A stretch of 64,000 bases of DNA, from contig JAEWOH010000037.1 of NCBI GenBank assembly GCA_023460955.1, positions 1 to 64,000 of the forward strand. Reading direction: 5' to 3'. Source of the DNA: Bacillota bacterium. GTDB taxonomy: Bacteria; Bacillota; Clostridia; Acetivibrionales; DSM-1351. Position numbers and translations under genes: made by a program. Positions 61,226 through 64,000 of the stretch are shown here, in pieces; within the stretch, counting starts at the first letter, position 1; every line of letters begins with the position of its first letter. The notes under the pieces were generated by a model. That model searched no databases, was not told where the DNA came from, and worked only from the letters and a program-made list of their open reading frames with translations.

Positions 61226-61419
61226 AGTTATGCCCCCAGATTAGTTAATGTTTATATGCTTAACAATAATAGCGCTGCCTGTTTATTAAGCCTTCATTTT
61301 TGACATTTAAAGTTTAACAACTTTCGATAACTGTCGCAATAGAGATTTTTTGCTTTTAGATGTACTTTTTTACATAGAATTTTGTGATTAAAGTAAATTT
61401 GTTTTAAACTAAAAAGTAT

Positions 61420-61502
61420 TTCAGAAGCGTTTCCGAAAATTGTATTTACATTTTTTATATATTATGTTATTATACAGACACAAATTCGGAAACGTTTCCG
61501 AA
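61420..61502 (+). promoter_or_regulatory. Promoter and two LacI-type operators
   Basis: TTTACA (61445-61450) and TATTAT (61468-61473), 17 bases apart, precede the amidohydrolase gene. A perfect 18-bp palindrome TTCGGAAACGTTTCCGAA (61485-61502) lies at the start site and an imperfect copy TTCAGAAGCGTTTCCGAA is at 61420-61437. Their centres are 65 bases apart, which is suited to looping by a LacI-family tetramer. The rest of the 304-base gap has nothing I can support. Confidence 0.85.
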
Positions 61503-61529
61503 ATATTACTTGGGATGGTGTAATTCATT

Positions 61530-62648
61530 ATGCATAAAAGTTGGGTTAAATTTGGCACTTTGCTCTTAGTTGTAATCATAATCGGGCTCTTGTATGGATA
61601 TCGAAAAGTAATATTGCCCCAGACTGAGAAAGCTTCGGCTAATGCCGAAGCTGTTGTTGAAAAATCTCCCGAAATGGGGGCTGCTACCAACGCCCCCTCT
61701 ATACTTGAATTGGTTAACACCTATAAAGACCTGGGCGTTATCGACGGCCATAATCATGATGCCAGTGGCTTGCGATACACATCAATGCTGGGTACCTGGC
61801 ATGAGAATCACATAGAAAAGGTAGTTTTATTTGGCAATGTTTCAGAGCCAAGTGCGATGGATACAGATTTAATTGCTTGGGATGTTTATCAGCAATATCC
61901 CGACAAAATCATCCCTTATTTCTCCGGCTTTGACCTACATAGCGCCGAAAGCCTTGAGGTGATTAAAAATAACCTTGAAAAGGGTTATTTTGGTCTCGGT
62001 GAAACAGTAGCAGCTTCCTCATATTCAGCTATGACATCCCGGGTTGCCTGGAAAGGGAATCATCCTATGGACGGTTATCTGCCTCAGATCTATGATCTGA
62101 TTGCAAAATATAAGGCTCCTATTCTTTTGCACATTGATCCTGTCAGCGGTGAGCCTATCAATAAACTAGAACAAGCTCTTGACGAACACCCGGATACCAT
62201 CTTTATTTTCGGACATATTAATGCGTTCAACACACCCGCCGAGGTTGAGAGGTTGATGGAAAAACATCCAAACCTGTATGCCGACTTCTTTGCAGGCTTT
62301 TCAATTTATAACCCACTAAGCGGAAATCGTCCGGAGGAATATATTCCAATTATAAAGAAATACTCTGACCGTTTCATGCTGGGCACTGACTCTGGTTATG
62401 GTTTAGACGGCGGTGAAGTTAAAGCCATTGAAGCTATGTATCAGATCTTGGATCTTATTGATGATCCGGTCATTGCTCGGAAGGTCGCTCATACTAACTT
62501 GATGAACCTTATTCAGGCACAGCCTGCAACACAAACACAATTAAAAGAGATACATGAGTTGGAGAAAGTTACTGGAAAGAAATATGATACCGAGACGCTT
62601 ACAAAGCTCGAGGCAGGTAAAATCTTGGCAGAAGGCAGAGAAAGGTGA
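61530..62648 (+). CDS. Membrane-anchored amidohydrolase (amidohydrolase 2 family)
   Basis: 372 residues. One N-terminal membrane helix (about 8-25) followed by a TIM-barrel metal-dependent hydrolase of the PF04909 type, with IDGHNHDASG (His74, His76), ILLHID, IFGHIN and LGTDSGYG. The barrel should face outside. Substrate unknown; relatives act on cyclic or aromatic acids. ATG start behind GGGATGGTG. It overlaps the spacer of lacI by a few bases and the two form one operon. Confidence 0.82.
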   Translation: MHKSWVKFGTLLLVVIIIGLLYGYRKVILPQTEKASANAEAVVEKSPEMGAATNAPSILELVNTYKDLGVIDGHNHDASGLRYTSMLGTWHENHIEKVVLFGNVSEPSAMDTDLIAWDVYQQYPDKIIPYFSGFDLHSAESLEVIKNNLEKGYFGLGETVAASSYSAMTSRVAWKGNHPMDGYLPQIYDLIAKYKAPILLHIDPVSGEPINKLEQALDEHPDTIFIFGHINAFNTPAEVERLMEKHPNLYADFFAGFSIYNPLSGNRPEEYIPIIKKYSDRFMLGTDSGYGLDGGEVKAIEAMYQILDLIDDPVIARKVAHTNLMNLIQAQPATQTQLKEIHELEKVTGKKYDTETLTKLEAGKILAEGRER

Positions 62649-62653
62649 TAAAG

Positions 62654-63679
62654 ATGAGCGTAACTATTAACGATATTGCAGAACGCGTCGGTATGGCAAC
62701 CAGTACCGTATCACGTGCTCTGAATGGCAGCTACGGGGTACATCCCAAAACAATAGAAAAGGTTCAAAAAGCAGCAGCCGAGCTAGGTTATGTTCCTAAC
62801 CTTGGTGCTAAACAATTGGTAACCAGAAAGAGTGGCCTGGTAGGTGTTTTTGTGCCCGAATTTAGCTTTGAATCCATTCGTGATGCTGACGATGTTCTTC
62901 CGTCGGTTCGGAAGGCATTACGTTTATACCATAAAGACATGTTGATTTTCTCAGTTCCCTTCTACGATTATCAGCCTAACAGTTTGAATGAATGGGTACA
63001 TAAGCGTAACTTGGAGGGTTGTCTATTCCTGCAACCTTTCTCAAAGGATCACCCGATTATGAAGGATGCATTGAAGCTAAAGGTTCCTTCGGTGAATCTG
63101 GGCTCTAGTTTAGGACCGAAATGTTCCTTGGTGGCATCTGATGATTATGAAGGCGGTAAGATGGCAGGGGCCTTTCTTGCGGCACAGGGTCACAGCGTCA
63201 TCGGATATGTAAACGGCCCGGTAGAGTTGGAAATATGTAAGGAACGCTATAGAGGATTTTGCGAAGGACTTAAGGCTGCCGGAGTTGAACACGATGCTTC
63301 ACTGGTGGAAACAGGCAATTTCAGCGGAGCCAGTGGAAAGATGGCCGCGGCAGCCTTGCTGCAGAAGTCATCCCAATTGACGGCAATATGCTGCGCTAAC
63401 GACTTAATGGCTATGGGAGCTTTACTAGAGTTGTATAATAACTCGATTTCTGTGCCTAAAGATATCTCAGTAATGGGCTATGACGGCACCTACTTCTCTG
63501 AATACACCACCCCTCCCCTTACAACGGTGCGCCATAATTACGAAGCAATAGGTATTCGAGCCGCCGACCTCCTTATGGAGTTGATGAACGGCGGTTCCGG
63601 CAAGTCAGTACGTTATAAGCCGGAACTTATTATCAGAGATTCAGTAGGTCACCCAAATAGAAAGATTAGTAAGGATTAG
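62654..63679 (+). CDS. LacI family transcriptional repressor
   Basis: 341 residues from the ATG at 62654 (AAAGGTGAT 5 bases upstream); a GTG three codons earlier is less likely. N-terminal helix-turn-helix VTINDIAERVGMATSTVSRALNGSYGVHPKTIEKVQKAAAELGYVPN, then a periplasmic-binding-protein-like effector domain (VASDDYEGGKMAGAFLAAQGH, TAICCANDLMAMGALLEL). It likely binds the palindromes upstream and senses a small molecule, probably a sugar or the hydrolase's product. A 10-bp tandem repeat carries its stop codon. Confidence 0.93.
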   Translation: MSVTINDIAERVGMATSTVSRALNGSYGVHPKTIEKVQKAAAELGYVPNLGAKQLVTRKSGLVGVFVPEFSFESIRDADDVLPSVRKALRLYHKDMLIFSVPFYDYQPNSLNEWVHKRNLEGCLFLQPFSKDHPIMKDALKLKVPSVNLGSSLGPKCSLVASDDYEGGKMAGAFLAAQGHSVIGYVNGPVELEICKERYRGFCEGLKAAGVEHDASLVETGNFSGASGKMAAAALLQKSSQLTAICCANDLMAMGALLELYNNSISVPKDISVMGYDGTYFSEYTTPPLTTVRHNYEAIGIRAADLLMELMNGGSGKSVRYKPELIIRDSVGHPNRKISKD

Positions 63680-63699
63680 TAAGGATTAGTAAGGATTAG
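63664..63699. repeat. 3.6 copies of a 10-bp tandem repeat at the lacI 3' end
   Basis: GATTAGTAAG is repeated head to tail; the lacI stop codon TAG (63677-63679) lies in the second copy. Slippage would change the C-terminus of the repressor by one or two residues at most. Confidence 0.85.
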
Positions 63700-63752
63700 A
63701 AAAGACTTGAAAATGAAACGTGTCTTAGTCTATTATATAAATATAGGGGGTG

Positions 63753-63830
63753 ATGAACTATAAGGAAAAGCAGGAAACATTGTGCATAGCAAAGGCTATT
63801 GCATATGAATCAAAAAGAGAATATCAGTAG
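63753..63830 (+). CDS. Possible 25-residue peptide, unknown
   Basis: An open frame with ATG start inside GGGGGTGATG. The ribosome site is only 3 bases away, which is short. Its end overlaps a 12-bp hairpin (TAGCAAAGGCTA 63787-63798 with TAGCCTTTGCTA 63828-63839). It may be a leader peptide for the CD3324-like gene or just chance. Confidence 0.25.
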   Translation: MNYKEKQETLCIAKAIAYESKREYQ

Positions 63831-63868
63831 CCTTTGCTAACCTAAAGAATAATTTTTAGGAGGGCACA

Positions 63869-64000
63869 ATGGGCTATGTTCACGCTTTGGAAATTCTGCC
63901 CGAAGGATTGATTGAAGAAATCCAAAAACATGTTAACGGGCAGGTTATTTACATTCCAAAAATAAAAGCAAAAAGATGTAAGTGGGGAGAAAAAACAGCT
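63869..64000 (+). CDS. CD3324-like protein, 5' part (cut by window end)
   Basis: 44 codons are visible, with ATG start behind TAGGAGGGC. The sequence GYVHALEILPEGLIEEIQKHVNGQVIYIPK resembles the start of CD3324/Mor-like small DNA-binding proteins, in which (D/E)ILPxxLxxxIQxYVxGxxIYIP is followed by a helix-turn-helix. The helix-turn-helix would be past the window end, so the call is provisional. Confidence 0.7.
   Translation, partial: MGYVHALEILPEGLIEEIQKHVNGQVIYIPKIKAKRCKWGEKTA

Noticed and set aside
61485..61502. CcpA cre site
   Set aside because: The perfect 18-bp palindrome with a second copy 65 bases away fits the adjacent LacI gene better than the degenerate cre pattern.

Overview
The window looks like a chromosomal segment of an anaerobic, endospore-forming, low-GC clostridium. 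A Ruminiclostridium or Acetivibrio-like cellulolytic clostridium would fit, but that is inference from gene content and not a database match. The basis is the sporulation and germination genes (spoIIAA-spoIIAB-sigF, spoVAC-D-E, a gerA-type operon), a three-subunit [FeFe]-hydrogenase, AGGAGG-like ribosome binding sites with frequent TTG/GTG starts, and very AT-rich spacers. Almost all genes from 1 to about 61 kb are on the minus strand. Plus-strand genes are few: a 42-residue protein at 25.7 kb, a membrane protein at 39.2 kb, a nuclease-like protein at 42.9 kb and the LacI block at the right end.

Layout. 0-5 kb: gap, a DUF2156 protein, a peptidase-T-like enzyme, trmL and a CheX-like gene. 5-9 kb: the late-sporulation block spoVAE-D-C, then sigF, spoIIAB, spoIIAA with a sigma-H-like promoter. 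9-17 kb: whiA, a glycogen-debranching-type glucosidase, yvcK, rapZ, murB, a PHP phosphoesterase and hprK, linking cell wall and carbon control. 17-25 kb: a divergent membrane pyrophosphatase, a patatin, a duplicated membrane protein, two tRNA-Gly genes, a DUF554 protein and the CCA-adding enzyme. 25.7-27 kb: a tiny Gly/Cys membrane protein, and a TerC protein behind a clear yybP-ykoY (Mn) riboswitch.

27-38 kb is the most interesting part. One operon encodes a small [2Fe-2S] protein, a sensory-type [FeFe]-hydrogenase with a PAS domain, a SpoIIE-type PP2C phosphatase and, last, a TnpB-like protein. In the TnpB-like protein two of the three RuvC catalytic residues are replaced (Asp to Cys, Glu to Gln). 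It has no transposase partner and a stem-rich RNA-like region follows it. Next to it lies the electron-bifurcating-type hydrogenase operon hydC-hydB-hydA. Both hydrogenase operons have a sigma-A promoter whose start site is covered by a Rex-like box, so they are probably co-regulated by NADH/NAD+ ratio. My hypothesis is that the first operon is an H2/redox signalling pathway ending in a domesticated, nuclease-dead, possibly RNA-guided regulator.

38-48 kb: assorted small genes (M48-like hydrolase, GyrI-like, ArsC-like, a DNA glycosylase fused to an unknown domain, PilZ, a PD-(D/E)XK-like nuclease with a winged helix) and a TetR-controlled ABC-2 transporter operon with twin operators. The tetR gene seems to start at AUA. 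48-51 kb: an ABC-F protein behind a leader peptide and a terminator, i.e. a likely antibiotic-responsive attenuator. 51-55 kb: a germination receptor operon. 55-61 kb: an HD-domain nucleotidase, a pair of ABC exporter half-transporters and an MFS transporter. 61-64 kb: an amidohydrolase and its LacI-type repressor with two palindromic operators, then the start of a CD3324-like gene cut by the window end.
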